Origin: an uncultured Desulfovibrio sp. | Lineage (GTDB): Bacteria > Desulfobacterota > Desulfovibrionia > Desulfovibrionales > Desulfovibrionaceae | DNA: 64,000 nt | Assembly: GCF_944324525.1 (NCBI RefSeq) | Contig: NZ_CALUWS010000009.1 | Location: 1-64,000 of the forward strand | Direction of reading: 5' to 3' | In this document: in pieces, positions 8,985 to 16,014 of the stretch | Layout: each line of letters opens with the position of its first letter | Position numbering within the stretch: position 1 is the stretch's first letter | The notes under the pieces: model-generated | What the model saw: the letters and a program-made list of their open reading frames with translations, nothing else | Database searches by the model: none | Told to the model about the DNA's origin: nothing | Translations under genes and position numbers: made by a program

Positions 8985-9193
8985 CGAATTTGCCGCCCAA
9001 TGGTCATATGGTCCTGCGCGCCGCCTTCTGTCTGTCATGCCGGATGGATGGGCACGCCCGGCGAACGAAACCGCCACAGGACCATCGCGCAATGGTCCTG
9101 AAAATAACCTGTTGACATCGCGCAACTTTTTTATGCTATTCTGGGGTATCCGGCGGCATGTCCATGCGTCGGGAAACCTCAAGGAGAACCGCT
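8985..9193. promoter_or_regulatory. Operator region and promoter for the BRO-N gene
   Basis: Contains ATGGTC at 9000-9005, ATGGTCCTG at 9008-9016 and a perfect inverted pair CAGGACCAT (9077-9085)/ATGGTCCTG (9092-9100). Just downstream are TTGACA at 9112-9117 and a possible -10 TATTCT at 9137-9142 (19-bp spacer, longer than ideal). The boxes sit where a repressor or activator would act on the 9194 gene. Confidence 0.6.
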
Positions 9194-10003
9194 ATGCCCA
9201 ATCTCGTTCCCTTTGCTTTTGAGGACAACCTCGTCCGCTCCTGCCTGGACGAAAACGGCGAGCCCTGGTTCGTGGCCAAGGATGTGTGCCGCGTGCTGGG
9301 GATTGAATGGAAGGGGTCCGCTTCTATGGGACCCCTTGATGACGATGAAAAGGGTTCAGTGATACTGCACACGCCTGGTGGTGAGCAGGAGGCGTTGACC
9401 ATTTCCGAGTCCGGTCTGTACGCCCTCATCTTCCGCAGCCGCAAGCCGCAGGCCAGAGCGTTCAGCAAGTGGGTACGGGCCGAGGTCCTGCCCGCCCTGC
9501 GCAAGAGCGGCCATTACGAAACGCCCGGGTACAGGGAACGCATGGAGCAGTACCGCAGCGATTCCGCCACCCAGCCCGAGGCCGCCCGTTATCTGCGTCC
9601 CGCCATGCGCGAGCGTCTGCTTTCCAGCGCCATCCAGACGGCCAAGATGTGCGGCAATACCGACCCCGCCTTTGTGGATGGCCTGTATGCCCGCTACTGC
9701 GCCATGGTGGCCGGTGACGTACAGTCCGCCGCCGACCGCGACGCCTCGCCGGAAACGCCCCTGCATCGTGAGGAACAGGCGGCCCTGGTCCATCGCTTCG
9801 TCAAGGAACGCTGCACCGTTGCCCGCGGCATGAAAAAGTCCGCCACGCGCCTCTATGCAGCCTTCAGGGAGTGGTGGCAGGGCCAGACGGCAACGCCTCC
9901 CGCGTCGCAGCGTCTCTTCGGCATGATCCTCAAGGAATACTTCCCCTCACGGCGCAGGGGCGGTCATTTCTGGTACTATGACATGGCGCTTGTGGATGAA
10001 TAA
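9194..10003 (+). CDS. BRO-N domain phage protein (antirepressor-like), copy 1
   Basis: 269 aa. The N-terminal BRO-N domain contains GEPWFVAKDVCRVLG, EQEALTISESGLYALIFRSRKPQA and FSKWVRAEVLPALRKSG, typical of phage antirepressors and BRO proteins, which bind DNA. The C-terminal domain ends RRRGGHFWYYDM and is shared with the paralogue at 38381. That tail also resembles the end of the helicase at 5166. I chose ATG 9194 because AAGGAG lies 7 nt upstream. It is preceded by operator-like repeats and followed by a terminator, so it forms a transcription unit of its own. Confidence 0.85.
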   Translation: MPNLVPFAFEDNLVRSCLDENGEPWFVAKDVCRVLGIEWKGSASMGPLDDDEKGSVILHTPGGEQEALTISESGLYALIFRSRKPQARAFSKWVRAEVLPALRKSGHYETPGYRERMEQYRSDSATQPEAARYLRPAMRERLLSSAIQTAKMCGNTDPAFVDGLYARYCAMVAGDVQSAADRDASPETPLHREEQAALVHRFVKERCTVARGMKKSATRLYAAFREWWQGQTATPPASQRLFGMILKEYFPSRRRGGHFWYYDMALVDE

Positions 10004-10027
10004 GGGTGTTCCATTGCCCCGCATACC

Positions 10028-10059
10028 AAAGGGCCGGGGCTTCCCGGCCCTTTCTCTTT
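10028..10059 (+). terminator. Rho-independent terminator after the BRO-N gene
   Basis: AAAGGGCCGGG, a short loop, CCCGGCCCTTT and then CTCTTT. It separates the early BRO-N gene from the packaging genes. Confidence 0.8.
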
Positions 10060-10069
10060 GAGAGGTCCC

Positions 10070-10648
10070 ATGTCTGGAAAAATAGTGCCTTCCCGCAGCT
10101 ACAAGACCCAGCTGGATGCCGTGGCCTACCTCAAGGACGCGGGCTACAAGTGCAGCAAGAGCCAGTTCAACCGGGACGTGAAGGCGCGCAAGGTGCCCCG
10201 GACGCCGGAAGGCTGGTTCGATGAGGCCGCCCTGCTGGGCTACGCCAGCGCCAATCTCACGCCCGCCGGGCAGGTGGCCGACCGGCAGTTGGCCGATGCC
10301 ACCACCAGCCGTCTGTCGGCGGACGCGGAACTCAAAAAATACCAGGCCGAGCGCGCCCGCCTCAAGCTGGAAAAGGAGCAGGGCCTGCTCATGCCCCGCG
10401 CCGATCACGAGCGAGATCTGGGCGCTCGTGCCCTGTTCTTCAGGAACGAGGTGCGCAACTTCATCCACCTGCACGGGGCCGCCATGATCCATCTGGTGGG
10501 CGGCGAGGAGGCGAAGCTGCGCGAGCTCGTGCAGTGGTGGCTGGAGACCACGGAGATCTGGATGGATGCCTGGTCGGGCGAGCGGGAATTCCTGCTGGAT
10601 GATGGCGACAGCGGCGATTCCCTGCCGCCCGAGGGGGAGGACGCGTGA
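10070..10648 (+). CDS. Terminase small subunit (Nu1-like)
   Basis: 192 aa. The N-terminal winged-helix-like segment (YKTQLDAVAYLKDAGYKCSK) and the long charged helix (LSADAELKKYQAERARLKLE) match lambda Nu1/terminase small-subunit homologues, which recognise the packaging site. It overlaps the large subunit by 4 nt (GTGA). ATG 10070 follows GAGAGGTCCC. Confidence 0.82.
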   Translation: MSGKIVPSRSYKTQLDAVAYLKDAGYKCSKSQFNRDVKARKVPRTPEGWFDEAALLGYASANLTPAGQVADRQLADATTSRLSADAELKKYQAERARLKLEKEQGLLMPRADHERDLGARALFFRNEVRNFIHLHGAAMIHLVGGEEAKLRELVQWWLETTEIWMDAWSGEREFLLDDGDSGDSLPPEGEDA

Positions 10649-12558
10649 ACATCCGTTTCTGCGAGGCCGAACGGCGCATCTTTGCCCGGCGCGAGCGGCT
10701 GAGCGTCTCGCAATGGGCCAGCCGCTACCTCATCGTGCAGGACGGCATCTACCGCGGCAGCCCGCTGCGGCTGGACGTCTCGCCCTTTCTGGCCGGCCCC
10801 ATGGATGCCTTCGGCGATCCGCGCGTGCGCGAGGTGGTGGTCTGCGGTTCCCTGCAGGTGGGCAAGACCCTCCTGCTCTACGCCTGTCTGGGCTGGGCCA
10901 TGGACTACCGGCCGGGCATCAAGATGCTGACCATGCCCACCCGCGAGTCCCGCGACCGCGTGGTGGAGAAGAAGCTGCGGCCCATGCTCCAGGGCAGCCC
11001 CCTGCTGCGCCGCATGGTGGGCAAGTACCGGCGCGAGAACATCCTGCTCCGGGACGGCACCAGCATCGAGCTGGCCACGGCCGAATCCCCCAGCCAGCGC
11101 GCCTCCATCACCGTGCAGGACCTCATCGTGGACGAGGAGGATCTCTACAGCGGCGGCGGCGACTCCTCTCCCCTGCAGGACTTCAAGGGCCGCACCCGTT
11201 CCTATGGCGACTTCGCCAAGATCATCCGGGCCTGTCAGCCCAAGGGCGACGAAAGCTCGTCCATCTGGCGGGGCATCACCGAGCAGGTGGACCAGCTCAT
11301 GTGCTATGAGGTGACCTGCCCGGCCTGCCGCCATGTCCAGCTCATGGACGTGGGCCACATCGTGGTGCCCGGCGGCGAGACGGACACGCGCCTCATCCGC
11401 TCCCGCAAGCTGGCCCGCTACCGCTGCCCGCACTGTCAGTACCTCTGGAGCGACCACTCCCGCGATCTTGCCGTGGCCGCCGGCCGCTGGCGGCCCTACG
11501 TCTGGACGGGCGCGGCCTTTGAACCGGCCCCGGAAGTGCGCGACGCCCGCAGCCTGGGCTTCCACCTGCCGGCCGTGCTGTCGCGCTTCGTGAGCCTCTC
11601 CGATCTGGCGGCCCGCCGGGCCATCGCCCAGGCCAGCGACGATGCGGCCGTGCAGCGCCAGTATTACAACGACGACCTGGGCCTGCCCTGGTCGCCGGTG
11701 GAGCTGCGGACCGATGTGGAACATGTGCTGGAGCGGCGCGATCCGCACCTGCCCCCGCGTACCGTGCCCCACGGGGCCGTGGCCCTGACCTGCGGCATCG
11801 ACGTGCAGAAGCACGGCTTCTGGTATCTGGTGCGCGCCTGGATGCCGAGCCTGGCCAGCTACGTCATCGACTATGGCTCCCTGAGCAGCTGGGACGAGGT
11901 GGCCACCCTGGTCTTCGGCACCTGGTATCCCGTGCAGGGCCCGGACGGCACGGATGCCGGCGAGCGCATGCCCATCTGGCGGGCCGGCATCGACTCCGGC
12001 GGCACCGAGACCGAGGGCGTCTATACCCGCACCGAAGAGGTCTACATGTGGGTGCGCGCCAATGGCGGCGGCGTGGTGCATGCCTGCAAGGGCGCCAGCC
12101 GCCCGCAGGCCGCGCCGGTGCGCTGGGTCATCCGCGAACGCATGCCGCACAACGGCCGTCCCATCCCCGGCGGCCTGCGCCTCTATCTCATCGACAGCGG
12201 CGCGTTCAAGACAACGGACATGGGCCGCCTGCTCAATGCCGACAGCCGCCAGCCCCTGCGCTTCCATGCCGAAGCCGACGAAACGCTGGCCTCGCAGCTC
12301 TGCGCCGAGCGGCTGGTGCGCAAGAACGGGAACCTCGTCTGGGTGCGGGAACACAAGGACAACCACCTGCTGGACTGTCTCATGCTGTCGGCCGCAACGG
12401 CTGACGCCTCCTGGACGCCCAGCCTGCCGCACCACATCCTGCAACAGCAGGCGCAGGCCCACATGCAGGCCCGGATACAGGCACGCACGCCATCCGCCGG
12501 CCAGCGCCCCCAGCAACGCAAGCGCCCGCAGCCCGAAGCTCCGGCGCACAGATGGTAA
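10645..12558 (+). CDS. Terminase large subunit (lambda GpA family)
   Basis: 637 aa. The ATPase domain has Walker A CGSLQVGKT at about 66-74 and Walker B LIVDEED at about 160-166. A zinc-binding pair CPAC...CPHC follows near 228-265, and the C-terminal nuclease region (TCGIDVQKHGFWYLV, with conserved acidic residues) completes a GpA-type packaging motor. It starts with GTG overlapping the small subunit stop, which implies translational coupling. The family cuts concatemers and pumps DNA into the prohead. Confidence 0.93.
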   Translation: MNIRFCEAERRIFARRERLSVSQWASRYLIVQDGIYRGSPLRLDVSPFLAGPMDAFGDPRVREVVVCGSLQVGKTLLLYACLGWAMDYRPGIKMLTMPTRESRDRVVEKKLRPMLQGSPLLRRMVGKYRRENILLRDGTSIELATAESPSQRASITVQDLIVDEEDLYSGGGDSSPLQDFKGRTRSYGDFAKIIRACQPKGDESSSIWRGITEQVDQLMCYEVTCPACRHVQLMDVGHIVVPGGETDTRLIRSRKLARYRCPHCQYLWSDHSRDLAVAAGRWRPYVWTGAAFEPAPEVRDARSLGFHLPAVLSRFVSLSDLAARRAIAQASDDAAVQRQYYNDDLGLPWSPVELRTDVEHVLERRDPHLPPRTVPHGAVALTCGIDVQKHGFWYLVRAWMPSLASYVIDYGSLSSWDEVATLVFGTWYPVQGPDGTDAGERMPIWRAGIDSGGTETEGVYTRTEEVYMWVRANGGGVVHACKGASRPQAAPVRWVIRERMPHNGRPIPGGLRLYLIDSGAFKTTDMGRLLNADSRQPLRFHAEADETLASQLCAERLVRKNGNLVWVREHKDNHLLDCLMLSAATADASWTPSLPHHILQQQAQAHMQARIQARTPSAGQRPQQRKRPQPEAPAHRW

Positions 12559-12574
12559 GCCCAGGGAGGACAGC

Positions 12575-12844
12575 ATGGCCTTTACCACGACAGACGGCGA
12601 CATCTCCGGCGCATCCGCCATGCGCGTGGAACAGGGGCGCCTGCTCCGCGGCCTGCGCGAGATCGCGGCCGTGCTGCGCTGCTCGGAAAAGAGCGTGCCG
12701 CGCTATGTGGAGCACTATGGCCTGCCCGCAGGCAAGATCGGCGGCCGCTGGTGTGCCGACGAGGCCCGCCTGCGGGAGTGGCGGGAGCGGCAGCTTGCCG
12801 CCACTCCCACCGGCGGGACGGAGCGCCCCGCCAGTGTCTCATGA
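12575..12844 (+). CDS. Small helix-turn-helix DNA-binding protein
   Basis: 89 aa with a MerR/excisionase-like recognition unit (LREIAAVLRCSEKSVPRYVEHYGLPAGKIGGRW). It follows the terminase after 16 bp with a clear GGAGGA ribosome site. In this position it could be a packaging accessory or a regulator; nothing in the sequence decides. A short GC hairpin (12847-12862) without a T-run follows. Confidence 0.65.
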   Translation: MAFTTTDGDISGASAMRVEQGRLLRGLREIAAVLRCSEKSVPRYVEHYGLPAGKIGGRWCADEARLREWRERQLAATPTGGTERPASVS

Positions 12845-12865
12845 CCGGGCCGCATCCGGCCCTGC

Positions 12866-13156
12866 TCAGGGCATGACCGTGGCCTGCAGGCGGATATCCA
12901 GCCCCTTCATGATACGCAGGATGGTGTCGAAACGCGGCTTGGCTCCGGGCCGCAGGGCCTTGTACAGGCTTTCCCGGCCCAGGCCGGTCGCTTCAGCCAG
13001 GCGGGACATGCCGCGCGCCCGGGCCACCGTGGCCAGCGCGGTGAGCAGGCGGTCAGGGTCGGCATCCTGCATGGCATCGGAAACATAGGCCGCAATGGCC
13101 TCTTCGCTGTCCAGAAATTCGGCGGCATCAAAAACGCGGAACCTGCTTTCGTCCAT
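12866..13156 (-). CDS. HigA-like antitoxin (XRE-type addiction module antidote)
   Basis: 96 aa. It contains the addiction-module antidote signature ARGMSRLAEATGLGRESLYKALRPGAKPRFDTILRIMKGL, a helix-turn-helix that would bind its own promoter and neutralise the toxin encoded just upstream. Toxin stop and antitoxin start overlap (TGATG). The toxin-first order is that of HigBA. Its orientation opposes the surrounding late genes, so it is expressed in the lysogen. Confidence 0.85.
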   Translation of the reverse strand: MDESRFRVFDAAEFLDSEEAIAAYVSDAMQDADPDRLLTALATVARARGMSRLAEATGLGRESLYKALRPGAKPRFDTILRIMKGLDIRLQATVMP

Positions 13157-13446
13157 CAGTCGTCCTCCATCATGGCCCTTGCCCGGGCAATGTCCCGTGC
13201 CTGGCTGGACTTGTCGCCACCAACCAGCAGCAGGTACACGATCTCTCCCCGCTGGGTGTAGTAGATGCGGTATCCCGGGCCATGATGCACCCGCATTTCG
13301 CACAGTCCCTCACCGAGCGGCTTCACATCGCCAAAGTTTCCCTGCTCCGCGCGTTCCAGCCGGGCAAGGATCTTCACCTTGCCCCGGACATCTCGCAGGG
13401 CTGACAGCCATTGGCCGAATTCCGGGGAAAACTTGAGGATGTTCAT
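13156..13446 (-). CDS. RelE/HigB-type toxin (phage-derived Gp49-like)
   Basis: 96 aa. The typical fold order is visible: FSPEFGQWLSALRDVRGKVKILARLERAEQGNFGDVKPLGEGLCEMRVHHGPGYRIYYTQRGE, matching RelE/HigB toxins that cleave mRNA at the ribosome. The conserved GPGYRIYY strand is intact, so it is probably active. First gene of a two-gene operon with the antitoxin at 12866. Confidence 0.86.
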   Translation of the reverse strand: MNILKFSPEFGQWLSALRDVRGKVKILARLERAEQGNFGDVKPLGEGLCEMRVHHGPGYRIYYTQRGEIVYLLLVGGDKSSQARDIARARAMMEDD

Positions 13447-13452
13447 GGGAAA

Positions 13453-13481
13453 AATGTATCTACTTGGATACATATTGTCAA
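13453..13481 (-). promoter_or_regulatory. Toxin-antitoxin promoter with palindromic operator
   Basis: Reading leftward: TTGACA (13476-13481), 17 bp, TACATT (13453-13458). The spacer and -10 are covered by the inverted repeat ATGTATC-6 nt-GATACAT (13454-13473), the expected site for autorepression by the antitoxin. Confidence 0.75.
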
Positions 13482-13499
13482 GGTATCCCATGCCTGCCC

Positions 13500-13528
13500 T
13501 TGACACCTCTCCCCGCTTCAGGCACCTT
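13500..13528 (+). promoter_or_regulatory. Promoter-like pair of ncRNA element 2
   Basis: TTGACA (13500-13505), 17 bp, CACCTT (13523-13528), then CCCAA at 13535. Spacing is identical to elements 1 and 3, although the spacer sequences are unrelated. It diverges from the toxin-antitoxin promoter. Confidence 0.5.
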
Positions 13529-13534
13529 GATTTT

Positions 13535-13702
13535 CCCAACTAGCGAGGCGCGTCTGCCGCCAGCCCTGCTCCCAAGGCACGGCCATGCAGATTTCCACTA
13601 TGTTGCAGCCAACTGCTTTTGGCAGATTTCGGCGGTATGACGTCCGGGTGTCCGTGAGGCCCCGGCAGCTCGCTAGCTGGGGAGCGTCATACCGCCTTTT
13701 TT
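13535..13702 (+). ncRNA. Structured ncRNA element 2 (key TAGCGA)
   Basis: Second paralogue, closely similar to element 3 over most of its length. Key 1 TAGCGA lies at 13541-13546 inside CCCAAC-key-GG. Stem P2 is a perfect 12-bp GGCGGTATGACG (13631-13642) / CGTCATACCGCC (13685-13696) followed by T6. P3 is CCGGG (13644-13648)/CCCGG (13661-13665). P4 is CAGC (13666-13669)/GCTG (13676-13679) with loop TCGCTA (13670-13675), the exact complement of the key, then GGGAG. Key 2 at 13719-13724 overlaps the GAGG of the gene at 13733. A further small hairpin CTGC...GCAG lies upstream of P2. Confidence 0.74.
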
Positions 13703-13732
13703 GTTTTCCAATCCCAACTAGCGAGGTGTCTT

Positions 13733-13969
13733 ATGTCTCAACCCACCATTGCCCAGCGTGAAAGCCGTCTCCATCAGCTTGAACAGGCTCTCCATCGGCA
13801 ACTGGCCCACCACGAACAGCTTTGCGGTATCGTCCTGCGCCTGCAGGAACGCCTCATCGCCCGCAACGACGCGGCCCTGGCCCCATACGATGCGGATGTG
13901 GCGCACGCTCTGGAGCGCGGTTGTCAGCTGGTGGCCCTGCCCACGCCGCAGGAGGTCCCCCATGCCTAG
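13733..13969 (+). CDS. Small coiled-coil phage protein (ORF A, copy 2)
   Basis: 78 aa. The N-terminal half matches copy 1 (8796) and the C-terminal third (DADVAHALERGCQLVAL, ending EVPHA) matches copy 3 (37986), so the three are mosaics of two exchangeable parts. It overlaps the next gene by 8 nt in the same way as copy 3 (CATGCCTAG). Function unknown; the coiled coil suggests an oligomer or partner-binding role. Translation start is under the key 2 region of ncRNA element 2. Confidence 0.72.
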   Translation: MSQPTIAQRESRLHQLEQALHRQLAHHEQLCGIVLRLQERLIARNDAALAPYDADVAHALERGCQLVALPTPQEVPHA

Positions 13970-14135
13970 CCCCCTTGAGCTGCGAGTGGAAGTTCTGGAG
14001 CGCCAGGTGGCCGATATGCAGGCCATGCTGGAAAGCCTGCTGGCCCATGCACAGCGTCAGCAGGCGGGTGCGTCCCCTGCTGGACAGAGCGCGCACGAGG
14101 AGGACAAAACCCTGAGGGCTGTGCCGCGGCGCTGA
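13962..14135 (+). CDS. Small coiled-coil phage protein (ORF B, copy 1)
   Basis: 57 aa. Its core LELRVEVLERQVADMQAMLESLL is nearly the same as the gene at 38236. A single amphipathic helix is predicted. The start overlaps the end of ORF A, implying coupled translation. It is too short for standard gene finders but is supported by the paralogous pair with identical gene overlap. Confidence 0.68.
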   Translation: MPSPLELRVEVLERQVADMQAMLESLLAHAQRQQAGASPAGQSAHEEDKTLRAVPRR

Positions 14136-14170
14136 CCGGAAAAAAACGGACAAAACCGGACAAAACCGGA
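14136..14170 (+). repeat. Four CGGA boxes phased at 10 bp
   Basis: CGGA occurs at 14137, 14147, 14157 and 14167, exactly one helical turn apart and separated by A-rich stretches (CCGGACAAAA units). The position just upstream of the head operon suggests protein-binding iterons or curved DNA for a late activator. Confidence 0.55.
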
Positions 14171-14200
14171 AAACGTTTACATCTCTCACGAGTATCTGCT

Positions 14201-14243
14201 AGCTCCATGCAAAAGTCTGAAAGATTTTTGCATGGAGCTTTTT
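14201..14243 (+). promoter_or_regulatory. Perfect 14-bp hairpin that buries the gpW Shine-Dalgarno
   Basis: AGCTCCATGCAAAA (14201-14214) pairs perfectly with TTTTGCATGGAGCT (14226-14239), followed by TTTTT. The GGAG at 14234-14237, placed 7 nt before ATG 14245, lies inside the 3' arm. The structure can act as an intrinsic terminator or as a translational lock on the first head gene. Confidence 0.75.
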
Positions 14244-14244
14244 C

Positions 14245-14469
14245 ATGGCCGGGTATTGGAGAACGCTTTACGAAACGATGCGGGAGGACCTGCAGTCCCC
14301 CGCATTCCGTCAGTTCGGCAGCTACAGCATCGGCGGCCGCAGCTTCTCCTACCGCAGCCTTTCCGAGTTCCGCCAGATCCTGGACTGGGTCGAGGAGCAG
14401 GCGGCGCTTGAGGACGGCGTGCCGACCTACCGTGCCCGCCGGCAGGCACGCAACGGAGGGCGCGGCTGA
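14245..14469 (+). CDS. Head-tail joining protein gpW-like
   Basis: 74 aa, similar in size and position to lambda gpW (after terminase, before portal). The segment GSYSIGGRSFSYRSLSEFRQILDWVEEQAA matches the gpW helix-hairpin-helix pattern. It overlaps the portal gene (TGATG). In lambda, gpW joins the filled head to the tail. It is the first gene after the hairpin at 14201. Confidence 0.75.
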   Translation: MAGYWRTLYETMREDLQSPAFRQFGSYSIGGRSFSYRSLSEFRQILDWVEEQAALEDGVPTYRARRQARNGGRG

Positions 14470-16004
14470 TGGCTCCCGCCCCGCTCTCTCCCGTCCGCGC
14501 CGCCCGCCGGGCCGGCCCTTCCCGCCTGCGGCGGGCGATCCGCCCCGCATCCGGCCAGGTGCGCGCCGCGGGCTACGACGGCGCGTCCAGCCCGCGCGGT
14601 ACCGGCAACTGGCTGCCCGCCAATGCGGATTTCAACCAGCTGCTGGGCATGGACAGCGCGCGCATGCGTGGCCGTGTGCGCGATCTGGTGCGCAATTTCC
14701 CGCCCTTCGCTCGCGCCGTCAACGCCCTGGTGGCCTTCACCGTGGGCAGCGGCTCCCGCTTCCAGTCGCTGGCTGTCCTGCCCGACGGCACGCCGGACAT
14801 GCCCACCCGCAAGCGTATCGAGGATCGCTTCCGCGCCTGGATGGAGCAGGCCGATGTGACGGGCCGCCTGCATTTCTATGAATTGCAGCAGCTGGCCAAG
14901 CGGCAGGAATGCGAGTGCGGGGAATACATCCTGCGCTTTGCCCGCCCCCGTGACCGGCGGCGCGGCCTGCTGGCCCTGCAGATGCACGAGCCGGAGAACC
15001 TCTCCAGCTGGCGCATCGAGGGGCAGGAGCCGGACAGCGACATCTGGCAGGGCGTCGAGTACGACATCTGGACCGGCGAACCGCTGGCCTATCACTTCCA
15101 GACCGTTTTCGGCTGGGAGCGCCGGCTGCGCACCTGGCGCGAACCGGCCTGCAACGTGCTGCACGGCTTCCAGACCCTGCGTCCCGGCCAGCTGCGCGGC
15201 GTCACTCCCTTTGCGCCGGCCATCCTCATGGCCCGCGACATGGGCGACTACACCACGGCCGAGCTGGGCGCGGCCAAGATGGCCGCCAAGTGGCTGGGCT
15301 TCGTGCGCTCGCAGGATCCCGGCTTCTCCCAGCTCACGCGCGGTCTGGGCGATCCCGCCGCCTGCCTGCGCGACGAGGTGGAGAACCTCGAAGACCTCAC
15401 CATCGAATACCTGAACAACAACGAGGACGTGTCCTTTGCGCCGCCCTCGCAGCGTCCGGGCGACAGCTTCGACCGCTTTGTGCGCCATACCCTGCGCATG
15501 GTCGCCATCTGCCTCGACCTGCCCTACGAGATCCTTTCCGGCGACTACACGTCCATCAACTACTCCACCAGCAAGGCCAGCCGCAACGACTTTGCCATGT
15601 TCCTGGTGCCGCATCAGTTCCGGGCCGAGCAGCATTTCATCCGCCCCGTGTTCCGGCGCTGGCTGGATCATGAGGCGCTCACCCAGGATTACCTGCCCGG
15701 CTACTGGCAGAACAAGAGCCGTTACCAGCGGGCCATGTGGATACCGGCCGGCATGCCCAGCGTGGATCCCCTGCGCGACGGCAAGGCTCAGATCGACGGC
15801 ATCAATGCGGGCATCCTCTCGCCCCAGATGGTCATCCTGGGCGAGGGCCGGGATCCCGAAGAGGTGGTGGAACAGCGGGCCTCCTGGGCGCGCCTTTGCG
15901 CCGCGCACGGCATCGATGCCGCCACCGGCGCGGTGAGCACCGGGCTGGCCAATAACCCCGCCAGACTGGGCGCCGCCGAGAGCGCCGGAACCGAGCAAAA
16001 GTAA
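14469..16004 (+). CDS. Phage portal protein (lambda GpB family)
   Basis: 511 aa. It matches the lambda-type portal: an N-terminal basic region, ANADFNQLLGMDSARMRGRVRDLVRNFPPFARAVNALV, EYILRFARPRD, and the LPYEILSGDYTSINYSTSKASRNDF segment that is diagnostic of the family. The dodecameric portal is the DNA entry channel of the head. It starts in the overlap with gpW and is followed by the protease-capsid fusion after 10 bp. Confidence 0.93.
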   Translation: MAPAPLSPVRAARRAGPSRLRRAIRPASGQVRAAGYDGASSPRGTGNWLPANADFNQLLGMDSARMRGRVRDLVRNFPPFARAVNALVAFTVGSGSRFQSLAVLPDGTPDMPTRKRIEDRFRAWMEQADVTGRLHFYELQQLAKRQECECGEYILRFARPRDRRRGLLALQMHEPENLSSWRIEGQEPDSDIWQGVEYDIWTGEPLAYHFQTVFGWERRLRTWREPACNVLHGFQTLRPGQLRGVTPFAPAILMARDMGDYTTAELGAAKMAAKWLGFVRSQDPGFSQLTRGLGDPAACLRDEVENLEDLTIEYLNNNEDVSFAPPSQRPGDSFDRFVRHTLRMVAICLDLPYEILSGDYTSINYSTSKASRNDFAMFLVPHQFRAEQHFIRPVFRRWLDHEALTQDYLPGYWQNKSRYQRAMWIPAGMPSVDPLRDGKAQIDGINAGILSPQMVILGEGRDPEEVVEQRASWARLCAAHGIDAATGAVSTGLANNPARLGAAESAGTEQK

Positions 16005-16014
16005 GGAGATCCCC

